This document shows positions 45,513-54,550 of a stretch of DNA of 64,000 nucleotides, one piece after another. Each line of letters opens with the position of its first letter. Within the stretch, counting starts at the first letter, position 1. A model generated the notes under the pieces. The model made no database searches, was not told the DNA's origin, and was given only the letters and a program-made list of their open reading frames with translations. Origin of the DNA: Cynocephalus volans (Eukaryota; Chordata; Mammalia; Dermoptera; Cynocephalidae); the NCBI RefSeq assembly GCF_027409185.1, contig NC_084462.1, positions 19,753,577-19,817,576 of the forward strand. The letters are read 5' to 3'. Made by a program: the position numbers and the translations under genes.

Positions 45513-46089
45513 TTTTTCAATAACTGTACTTTTTATTTCTAGATGTTTCGTTTAGTTTTGTTGTTGCTGTCGTCATGCATACAGAACTGAATTCATAATC
45601 CTTGATTCTTGGCGTGCCCTCATCTGTGATCTGTACGTAGCCCTCTTTTGCTTTTATCATGATACTATAATAAGCATGAATGAAGCCACCACCGCACGTG
45701 GGAACTGGGACATTGGTAACATCCTACATCTACCCACATGCTCCCTCCCCATCCGTTCTCCTGCTTCATCCAGCTGAATCATAAACCACTATCCTGAATT
45801 GCTCTCTTAAAATATAGGATTTTAAATCCTACACACATAAATAGGTATCTCTCAAAATATATTTTCTTTTTACTTATTTTTAGCATTATAAAATGGTATC
45901 ACACTGCAATCAATCTTTTCAGAGTTATTTTTGGTCAGTGTTATGTTGATAAGATTTGTCCATATCATTCCATGCAGCTGAATGTGTTCCACAAATTAGA
46001 GTTAACAACACTCTGCTTCCAGCTACCCTGGATCCTCTCTCTCCTGGGTCACCGCGAGGACCTCCCGTCTGATTGTCCTGCTTCTGTCC

Positions 46090-46517
46090 TGTAACTCTTC
46101 AACGTATTCTCAATACAGCAGCCAAAGTAATTGTATTAAAATTTAAGTCCTATCTCATAACTTCTGTGCTTAAAACCCTCTACTAATAGGTTCCTGTCTC
46201 ACTAGACTGAAATCCAAAGCCCCTGTAACAACCTACAAGGCTCCACTGGATTTGGGCCCCCAGACGCTATTAGCCTGGGTTCCTACAACTCTCCCCTTAC
46301 TTAACTCTGCTTCAGCCACACAGGCCTTCCCTTCTTGTCCCCAGGTCACGAATGCTCCCAACCTAAGCCTTTGCACTTGTTGCTTCTTCTACTGGAGATG
46401 CTGGTGTCCTAGATACCCATATAAGCTTTTCCCCTCATTTCAGGCTCTTCACTCAAATGACACCTTAATTGATGAGTCCCTCCCACAAACCATATATTAA
46501 ATAATAATGCCCTCACC
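46090..46517 (-). repeat. L2 LINE, first half (split by the MaLR provirus)
   Basis: The phrases ctgaaatccaaagcccctgt, acaacctacaaggctccac, cctttgcacttgttgcttct and gctcttcactcaaatgacac match the L2 3' region order. The remainder resumes at 49728. Confidence 0.7.
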
Positions 46518-46605
46518 TGTAGTGGATTGAATTATGTCCCCCCAAAACTCCCTGAAGCTTGAATTGTGTTCCCTAAGTTTTATGTATTAGAAACTTGGCC
46601 CCCAC

Positions 46606-47369
46606 CAGGGCATGGAGCTGAGGACCCCCCTACCCACAACCAGGCACACTGCCAGCTCTGCGGGGGCCCACCTGGGGGCCTAGCACATGGAGTCAGGGAC
46701 CAGATCCCCCTACACAACCAGGCACACCACTAGCGCCTCAGGGCCTGCCCAGAGTCCTGAGGCATAGAGCTAGGGATCGGACACCCCCCACAGCCAGGCA
46801 CACCGCCTTCACCAAGGAGCATGCCGAAAACATCACCTCCATGTGGGTGGCCCACCACAGCCACCACAATAACCACGGCTGCCACAAAAGTGGCTAGACA
46901 CCACAACCACCACACGGATGGTCCACCAGCCCCTGGAGTGCACTGACACAAGGAGAGTCACCAGCAGAGACCAAAGAAAAGAAGAGGACGTCTCTCTCCA
47001 CAAAGCCCATTCCAGAGTGACAGAAGAAGCATCTGCTCTATGATAATATTGGGGGACCTGATCACACCTCTCAGCATTGGACAGATCATCTAGGCAACAA
47101 ATTGACAGAGTAACCATTACTCTTTCAGAAGGAAGAGAAGAAATCTAGAGTTATCAGTGGTGTGAGGGGGGAGAGGGGGATGGGGAGAGATTGGACAAGG
47201 GGCATAGAGAATGAGTACAATTTGTGACAATATACATACTAGTAATATTGATTTGATCAATATATGTCAGCATTGAATACCAAAAATATGTATAATCAAT
47301 TATGATTCAATAAAAAAAACCAAAAAAACAACAAAAAAATTTGGTCAATAAACATTAAAAAAAAAAAAA
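46606..47369 (+). mobile_element. Composite poly(A) retroelement: 75-bp VNTR plus L1-like 3' end
   Basis: A 764-base insertion in the 5' LTR is bounded by the perfect 16-base duplication gaaacttggcccccac (46590-46605 and 47370-47385). Its first part contains about three tandem units of 74-77 bases starting near 46610, 46684 and 46761. Each unit has a gcatggagctgagg-like head and an accaggcacac core. A CCA-rich stretch follows, then a purine-rich, AT-rich L1-3'-UTR-like tail ending in poly(A). There is no coding capacity. Likely mobilised by L1 machinery. Confidence 0.75.
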
Positions 47370-49253
47370 GAAACTTGGCCCCCACTGTGACTGCTATGAG
47401 GGTGGGAAATCCTATTACAATAATTGAAAGGTGGAGCCTTGAAGAGGTGATTGGATTATAGGACCATGTCGTAGTGAATGGATTACAAATATTGGTCAGG
47501 GGCGTGGTTCTGAGGGCTTTAAAAGAAGAGGAGAGTCTGTCTTTCTCTCTCTGCTTCCACCATCTTGCAATGTGAGACCCCTGGGTCACTGTCGCCACCA
47601 CCAGATGGATTTTGGACTCCCCAGCCTGAGAAACTGTAAGCAAAAAATTTCGTTTTTCTTTATAAATCACCCAGTTCGAAGCATTTTATTATAAGCAACA
47701 CAAAATGGACTAATACAGAAAATTGGTACCAGAGAAGTGGGGTGTCCTTATAACAAATACTTTAAAATATGGGAGCTGCTTTGGAACTGGGTGTTCAGCA
47801 AAGGTTGGAGGAGTTCAGAGGACTCAGAAGAAGACAAAGAGACAAGGGCAAGTTTGGAATGTCTTAGAGACTGGTTACGTGGTGGCGAGCAAAATGCTTA
47901 TAGAAATATGGACTGTAAAGACCATTCTAAGGAGGTCTCAGATAGAAATCAGAAGGAGTTTATTGGAAACTGGGGCAAAGATCACCCTTGCTGTGAACTG
48001 GCAAGGAACTTGGCTGCATTGTGTCCATGCCCGCGGACTTTGTGGAAGTTGGAACTTAGGAGTTGTGAACCAGAGTATCTGGTGGAAGAAATTTCTAAGA
48101 AGCAAAGCATTAAGGAAGTTGCATGGCTACTTGTCACAGCCTACACTGAGTTATGGTGGCAAAGGCACATCATAAAGCTAGAATTTAAAAGGGAAGCAGA
48201 GTGTAAAGATTTGGAAAATTTGCAGCCTGGACATGTGGTAGAGAAGCAGAGAGCATTTTCAGAAGAAAAATTCAATGGTGCTAAGAAGATTAACACAAAA
48301 GTACGGGATTGTCAAGAGAAGGGGGAAAGGCCCTGAAGGCATTGCAGAAGGCTCTGGGGCCAACCCTTCCATTTCAGGCCCAAAGGCCTAGGGAAACAGA
48401 ATGGTCTTGGGAAATGGTCTAGGTCTTCTTAGGCCTGAAGCACCCTCCGTGCGCTTGCTGCTCAGGGCTACCTAAGCTGCTCCCCACACCAGCACCCCAA
48501 CTGTTTTGGCTGCCCCAGCTGTGGCTAAACTGACCCCAAGTGTGGCTGGACCCACAGCTTTGGAAAATACAAGCCAGAAGGCTTGCCAGCATCCATGTGG
48601 TATTAGGTCTGCAGGCTCACAGAATGCCAGAGCTGGGAAGGCTTGGGAGCCTCCACTGCAATTTCAAAGGATGTGTGGAAAAGTCTGGAGGCCCAGAAAG
48701 AGATCTGTCACACTGGCAGAGTCACCACAGTCTTCACTAGAGCAATGCCGAGCAGAAATGTGGAAACCCCAACAGCACCATGTCTAGTGGAGCCTTGAGA
48801 GCAGGACTGCCATGGAGACTCCAGACCTGTGGAGCTACCAGAGTGGAACAGCCTGGGAGAAGTGAAGTGAGGCCTGAGACCAGGAAAGCTATAGGAGTGG
48901 AGGTTTCCAAGGACTTGGGGACCAGACCCCCAGACGAGCATGCAGAGGGGGTCAAACATGGAGTCAAGGTACATGATTTGCCAGCCTTAAGATTTAATGC
49001 CTGCCCTGCTGGGTTTCAGACGTGTTTGGGACCTGTTACCCATTTCCTTTGGCCAATTTCTCCCTTTTTGAATGGGAATATGTACCCTATGTTTGTCCCA
49101 CCATTGTATCTTGGAAGTAAATAACTTGCATTGGTTTCACAGATGGGACTTTGAACTTTGGACTCTTGAGTTGAAACAAGTTAAGACTTTGGGGATGAAA
49201 TGAATCCATTTGCATGTGAAAAGGACATGAGTTTTGGGGTGCCAGGGGCAGAA

Positions 49254-49721
49254 TGTAGTGGATTGAAATATGTCCCACCAAAACTCCCTGAAGCTTGAAT
49301 TGTGTCCCATAAGTTTTATGTACTAGAAACTTGGCCCCCACTGTGACTGTTAAGAGGGTGGGAAATCCTATTATGGTAATTGAAAGGTGGGGTCTTGAAG
49401 AGGTGATTGGATTGTAGGACTGTGCTGTAGTGAATGGATTAAAATGGTGGCCAGGAGCATGGTTCTGAGGGCTTTAAAAGAAGAGAAGACACTGTCTTCT
49501 CTCTCTGCTCTCTCTGCTTCCACCATCTTGCAGTGTGAGACCCCTGGTTCACTGTTGCCACCACCAGATGGACTTTGGACTTCCCAGCCTCAGAAACTAA
49601 GCTGCCTGAGCCCTGCACCAAATGCAGCTGTCCCAGAATCATAAGCCAAATAAACCTCCGTTCTTTATAAATTACACAGTCCCGGGTATTTTTTTATAGC
49701 AACACAAAACAGACTAATACA
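49254..49721 (+). repeat. 3' LTR of the MaLR provirus
   Basis: 468 bases, uninterrupted. It contains an AATAAA-bearing stretch (agccaaataaacctccg) that the 5' LTR lacks because of a deletion of about 55 bases. It ends aacagactaataca. Confidence 0.85.
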
Positions 49722-49727
49722 CTCACC

Positions 49728-49865
49728 CCATCTTCAGTCTCCAGCCACACACTTCCTGCACCATCTTCCCTGCATTGTTTTTCTCTGCAGCACTTATCAC
49801 TGACGTGCACTTGTGTATTTATTTCTTGTCAGCCTAGAAAAACTAGAATTTAAGTTCCAAGAGGC
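49728..49865 (-). repeat. L2 LINE, second half
   Basis: The phrases agcacttatcactgacgtgc, ttgtgtatttatttcttgtc and ctagaatttaagttccaag continue the L2 sequence interrupted at 46517. Confidence 0.7.
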
Positions 49866-50165
49866 CAAGAAAGGACATTGTTTCTTTTTCTCAATAATAT
49901 ATCCTTATTGATTTTCTGCCAGCTTGATTTATCAGTTACTCAGAGAGGCCTTTATGCTAAGGCCTCCCTTTATGATAGTGGATTTATCCATTTCTCCCTC
50001 TGGTTCTATAGGTTTTTGCTTTATATTTTTTGAGAATGTTATTAGGTGCATCCAAGTTTAAAATTATTTCATCTTCCTGATGAACTGAACTTGTAATTAC
50101 TGACTACATCTGACATATCTTTTGTCCATCCTTTTGTCTTTAACCTTTCTTATGTTTTAGGTTTC

Positions 50166-50345
50166 TTTTTTTTTTTTTTTTTTTTTCTTAAAAAGATGAC
50201 CGGTAAGGGGATCTTAACCCTTGGCTTTGTGTTGTCAGCACCATGCTCACCCAGTGAGCTAATCAGCCATCCCTATATGGGATCCGAACCCGTGGCCTTG
50301 GTGTTATCAGCACCGCACTCTCCCGAGTGAGCCACAGGCCAGCCC
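50166..50345 (-). mobile_element. tRNA-Ile-derived SINE (dimer)
   Basis: An inverted dimer. A T-run on plus is followed by two inverted tRNA-like units (cggtaaggggatcttaaccc, then gggatccgaacccgtggcc). It is flanked by taggtttc and taggttta. Confidence 0.85.
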
Positions 50346-50635
50346 CTAGGTTTATTTCTTATAAATATCATGTAGCTAGATTTTGCTTATCTAGCTTGAC
50401 AATCCTTTTGTATTTTAACCAGTGAGTTTTAGTCAATTTACATACATTATGATTATTAATAATTTTGGATAAATTTCTATCTTTTAATTTTATTTAGTTT
50501 CTGTACACAGCATTGAACTACTCTTATTAAGTGCTACTTGTCCTTTTTTTTTTTTTTCTTTCTGCCATTGAGTTTTCTTATTCCATGTTTCTCCTCTGTT
50601 AGTTTGAAAGTTAAACATTCTTTCTACTCTTTTAT

Positions 50636-50709
50636 TTTTTTGGCAGCTGGCTGGTATGAGGATCTGAATTCTCACCACGCTCTAACCAACTGAGCTAACC
50701 AGCCAGCCC
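50636..50709 (-). mobile_element. tRNA-Ile-derived SINE (monomer, internally shortened)
   Basis: An inverted monomer with ggctggtatgaggatctgaa and ctctaaccaactgagctaac. The central loop region is about 15 bases shorter than in other copies. The flanks contain ttctactcttttattttt-like repeats. Confidence 0.8.
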
Positions 50710-51657
50710 TTCTATTTTTTAAGTGGCTACCCTTGATATTTCAACACACATTCTTTAATAAAGTCTAAAGGTAACCAACATCATTAGTATTCTAAAACAA
50801 GGACCTTACAATACTTTACTTCCTGTCACCACCTCCTTCTGGCTTACATGCAATTAGTATTCTGAATTTTCCCGCTACCTTTTTATTGAAACACTTCCCA
50901 AATTAGACATCCCTATTGCTGTTTTATGTAGTGTTTTTTTCTTCTCTACATTTGTACGTTTGTTTGCTTGCCGTACATTCTTGCATTTCAGACCTCTTAG
51001 GTATAATTTTCCTTCCTGAAGTACAACTTTCACAAGTTTCTTTAGTGTCTACAAGTAGTAAATTCTCTCACTTTTGTTTGAAAATATTATACATTTATCC
51101 TTATTCTTGAAAGTTATGTTAGGTGCATTTACAATTCTAGATTGACAGTTTTTCCTTAATCCTTTGAAGAAATTATTCCATTTGCTGGTCTCCATTGTAG
51201 TGTTTGGGGAGGACAGTATCCAGCTGAATTATTCTTTCCGGAAATCTGTATTACTGTCTGGCAGATTTTAAGATAATCTATTCGTGTTTGGGTTTCTGTA
51301 GCAATGTACTTAAGTGGCGATTTCTTTTGATTTACCCTCTTGGGATTCATTAATCATCCTGACTCAGAGGATTTGGGTCTTTCAGCAATTCTGGAAAATT
51401 CTTAGCCACTATCTCCTAAGTATTACTTCTCCCCCATTTTCCCATCTCCTTTCAGAACTCCACTGCATGTAAGCTGCACCTTCTTATTCTATTCTGTCTC
51501 TCAACCTTTATCTTCATAATTTCTGACTCTCCACAGTGCATTATGAAGAATTTCTAAAACTCTATTCCAGTTCATTAATTATCTTTTCATCTGTCCAATC
51601 TGCTTGTTAATTTTTTCTCTGGGTTATAATATCAACGATTCTTTTTTTCATTTATTT

Positions 51658-51745
51658 TTCTTTTTTGCTGGCCAGCACAGGAATCAAACCCCAGACCTTG
51701 GTATTATCAGCACCATGCTCTTACCTACTGAACTAACCAGCCAGC
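51658..51745 (-). mobile_element. tRNA-Ile-derived SINE (monomer)
   Basis: An inverted monomer with gccagcacaggaatcaaacc and cttacctactgaactaacca, preceded by a short T-rich tail and flanked by tatttttc-type repeats. Confidence 0.8.
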
Positions 51746-52289
51746 TATTTTTCATTTCTAGGAGATCTATTTAGCTCAATTTCAAATTTGCCTCGTCATT
51801 TGGAAAGTCTCTTATTCCTTAAATCATGTTTCTAATTCCCTACTTCATTTCTGTAAGCATATTATACTTGGTTTATATTCTATAAATTCCAATAGCTGAA
51901 GTCTCTGTAGGTCTCATTTAGCTATTTTTGTTGTTTCTGCTCAATCTTATCATAGTAGCTTGTTATTTCTGTGTTTTGTGATTTTTGATAATAAACTCAT
52001 TCATTGCAATGTTATCTGCTAGAATCCTACTAGGCCTGGGTAGAGGATATGTTCATCTGGAGAAAATTCTCTATTGCTTTTGCGAGATGCCTGAGAGTGT
52101 TACTTTCAATTAAATGCTCAGCTTGGGTGTTTTCATATCATCCAGACATTGTAAGTAGGTCCCAAACCTACATGAGAACTAGCTTATGAAAAGAGATTTT
52201 TGAGGGGATGCTTTTTTCCTGCTTCACACAGAGCCAAGGCCATCCAGAAACCTTCCCTTACAATTTTCTTTACGGGATAGATTTTTATG

Positions 52290-52880
52290 GTGCCTGAGTC
52301 TGGAGTCAAACTGCTCTAGTCCACATCCTGGCTTTGTCTCCTAGTGGCATACTGAATCATTGGTGTCAAATCTTCACTCATCTGGAGTAGCATTACACAT
52401 ATGCACCTTTGCTATGCCTCGTGGTGGGTGGCTTCTACTTACCCTTGACCTGGGTCTTGGTCATGATTTGCTTTGACCAACAGGACATCAGCAGAAGTGA
52501 CAGAACTCTGAAATGTGCTTGGATTTTTGCTGCTTGCACTTTTGCCATTGCTACGAGTACATGCCCTGACTGGTCTGTTGAGCTAAGGAGGGTGGGAGAC
52601 ACATGGAGCAGACCTAGACTCAGTGCATACTCGGAGCCACCTCCAGCCACGCCCACATAGCCCACCTCAGCAGGGCTGCATGAGAATAAATAATTATTGT
52701 TTTAAGATGCCAAGTTTTGTGATTTTCCCCCTACAGCATTATCATGGCCATGCTACTTGATGTAGAAAATCACAATCTCTCTGTGTTCGGTTGGGGATAG
52801 TAAGAGTACCCACTGCAAAGACCTGTTGTCAGAATTAAACATGTGAATGCCTGTAACGCGCAAGTGAAGTGCTCACACAT
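52290..52880 (+). repeat. MIR SINE split by an old LTR
   Basis: The 5' part (cctgagtctggagtcaaact, about 52290-52345) and the 3' part (gttggggatagtaagagtac, about 52775-52880) are in order and in the same orientation. An LTR-like block at 52390-52745 lies between them. Confidence 0.5.
52390..52745 (+). repeat. Ancient LTR fragment (MaLR/MLT-like)
   Basis: The phrases tgctttgaccaacaggacat and gagaataaataattattgtt followed by aagatgccaagttttgtgat are typical of the 3' part of an old mammalian LTR. The family is uncertain. Confidence 0.45.
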
Positions 52881-53345
52881 GATAAACTCTACGGAAGTGT
52901 ATCTGCTGGGCCTTCTCCCTGGGGTCCAGCCCTTCAGGAACTCTGGAGTCATGTGGGGCCCCCTGGGCTCTCCAGCAAGGCTTTGCCTCCTCTATTGCAC
53001 CAGGCCACTGTGGCCAAAGCAGAAGAGTGCGGGACTGAGACCAACACCTCGGCCCTGGGCCAGCTGTGGCCTCTTTGAACCTGTGCCCTCACTTCAATTT
53101 TGGGCTCTAAGGACTTCTTTTCTTCTGGATCCAGCCATGCATTTAAAATGACTTTTTAAGCATATATTTTATCCAGCATTGTGGGCACTTGGCAGTGGGC
53201 AGCTGTTTCAAGCTGACACCCACACATGACAGCAGCATCCACCAAGGGCCTGGGGCAGATGCACTGCACCTCGCGTGGTGCTCACCAGGGGGAACGGGGA
53301 GCTGTATGAGGCCCAGTGTTTGGGATGACCCAGGACACTGCATCA

Positions 53346-54020
53346 GAGGACTGACCCTCTCCACACAGACCCTTTTCCACGTGAGGGGTGCGTCTGCAGC
53401 TGACTGGTGGGACCCTCTTGTCCCCAGGGTCTCTCTGTTACTGTCAAAGATGAGGACCCTGGCCCAGAGCCCAGCCACTGGCTCTGTGCACAGTGAGGAG
53501 GACTCAGAAGCCATCTGCACCCGAGCCACGGAGCTGCTGAACCTGCTGAAGATGCCCAGCGTGGCCCAGTTTGTGCTCACGCCGAGTGTGGAGGTGTGCG
53601 AGCCCCGCTACCATGGGGACACCAACATGGCCCTGCCCCTGGCCCTGTGCACGGTCAGCCGGCTGGTGGAGAAGGAGGCCAGTCTCCTGCCGGGGTGAAG
53701 GGACAGTGACCAGGCGGACGCCGCCGCAGATTAAGAACCTGGGGCCACCAGCCTGGTATTAGGGCCAAGCCGCAGCTTTAGTGATCAGAGAGGACTTCAG
53801 GGAGGAGTGGGAGGCCTCGGGGAGAGGAGGTCCAGGGCCAGGGTGGGCTCGGCGCCCTCAGGGATACTTCAGGCTCTTCACTTTCTCACCTTCTGGGGGT
53901 TGGGACCATGCTGAACAGTGTGACCACACTACACTCTGATTTTTCTGGCTGCAAAGGAGCTGCTTGCTATTTCCTAATGCTCTTATTTCTGTGCAGGGTG
54001 GGGGCAGGAAGAGTCAGTTG
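53346..54020 (+). repeat. Segmental duplication, AP5Z1 end, distal copy
   Basis: Counterpart of 37890-38580. It begins at ggactgaccctctccacaca (ggactgggcctctccacact in the proximal copy). High identity stops near 53897. Confidence 0.85.
53428..53698 (+). CDS. AP5Z1 terminal-exon duplicate (distal copy; possible alternative last exon)
   Basis: 271 bases with the same acceptor (gtccccag), the same phase and the same TGA as AP5Z1 exon 17. By hand I count nine substitutions, about 97% identity, and no indel. They change four residues: [17 protein letters not shown] in the proximal copy is RYHGDTNMALPLALCTV here. No other AP5Z1 exon is nearby, so it is either a silent duplicate or an alternative terminal exon reached from exon 16, 15.7 kb upstream. 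An AATAAA at 54253 could serve as its poly(A) signal. Confidence 0.7.
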
Positions 54021-54184
54021 AAATAATCCCAGCCATGACAACCATCCCCGTGTCCACTAGGGCTTGTCCCATGCTGGATGGGAGGGGGCAGTCATGGGGA
54101 GCCACCAGCAGCCACCACCCCTCCCCCACCCCGCTGCCCACACGGTTGGGCCACAGACAGTAGACAGCAGCCCTGACACTCTCT

Positions 54185-54444
54185 AAGAATATGAAAGATA
54201 GTTTACTGAATCTACACTTCTCCATTAAAGTCTTTAAACATAAAAGCTCTGTAATAAACATCACAACTTAGTGTTATCTGTCATATAAATAAAATATACA
54301 CTAAAATGTACATTATCAACAGGGTATGTCCTGAAGGCGATGCCACCAAAGGAGAACTTGACTGATTAATTTTAAAAAATGACGAACAGCTCGATGAAGG
54401 TCAGCGTCACCTGCAGAAGCTCAGGGAAGCGGGGCACGACCACC
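54185..54444 (-). other. RADIL: RADIL 3' UTR (probable)
   Basis: AT-rich sequence directly downstream of the RADIL stop on the minus strand. No AATAAA is seen; an AGTAAA variant (TTTACT at 54202-54207 on plus) could be the poly(A) signal. The extent is a guess. Confidence 0.4.
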
Positions 54445-54550
54445 CTAGGGAGGGGGCGTGCAGAAGCGGATTTTCTTGGCTGTTTCCACATCAGACTTGG
54501 CAACCAGAAACCTCATCTTCTTCCCGCCGTGTCGGATCAGATCGACAGCT
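54445..54550 (-). CDS. RADIL: RADIL terminal coding exon
   Basis: It encodes AVDLIRHGGKKMRFLVAKSD, then VETAKKIRFCTPPP and TAG (54445-54447). The AVDLIRHGG helix and the KKMRFLVAKSD strand complete the PDZ fold. The acceptor is tggtttcag. Confidence 0.96.

Larger units (their letters stand above)
46518..49721 (+). mobile_element. MaLR (ERVL-type) provirus, two LTRs plus internal region
   Basis: This is a non-autonomous endogenous-retrovirus-like element. The 5' LTR is 46518-47717 (including a 764-base insertion), the internal region 47718-49253 and the 3' LTR 49254-49721. Both LTRs begin TGTAGTGGATTGAA and end AATACA. The provirus is flanked by a ctcacc duplication (46512-46517 and 49722-49727). 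A tRNA-Leu-like primer site follows the 5' LTR. The internal region resembles the THE1/MST internal sequence and holds only remnant reading frames (longest 47737-48336); no polymerase or envelope is recognised. Old copy; it cannot be autonomous. Confidence 0.85.
49870..52150 (-). mobile_element. Ancient L1 (antisense), interrupted by three SINEs
   Basis: The plus strand carries old-L1 phrases in inverted order, including ccttcctgaagtacaactttc, gtctccattgtagtgtttgg, ggattcattaatcatcctga and tgtccaatctgcttgttaat. The tRNA-Ile SINEs at 50166, 50636 and 51658 inserted into it. The outer boundaries are approximate. Confidence 0.6.
40450..53345. other. Repeat-built AP5Z1-RADIL spacer
   Basis: No host gene is recognised in this 12.9 kb. 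It is a stack of L1M, hAT, L2, MaLR, SINE and MIR insertions, listed separately. It lies between the two copies of the duplicated AP5Z1 terminal exon. Confidence 0.75.

Noticed and set aside
47737-48336. 199-codon open frame that could look like a novel gene
   Set aside because: It lies inside the MaLR internal region between two matching LTRs and is a remnant of that element.
37968-53698. The two AP5Z1 terminal exons as an assembly error (unmerged haplotypes)
   Set aside because: The flanks differ completely, the companion RADIL copies are about 18% diverged, and aged repeats separate the copies. It cannot be fully excluded without long reads.
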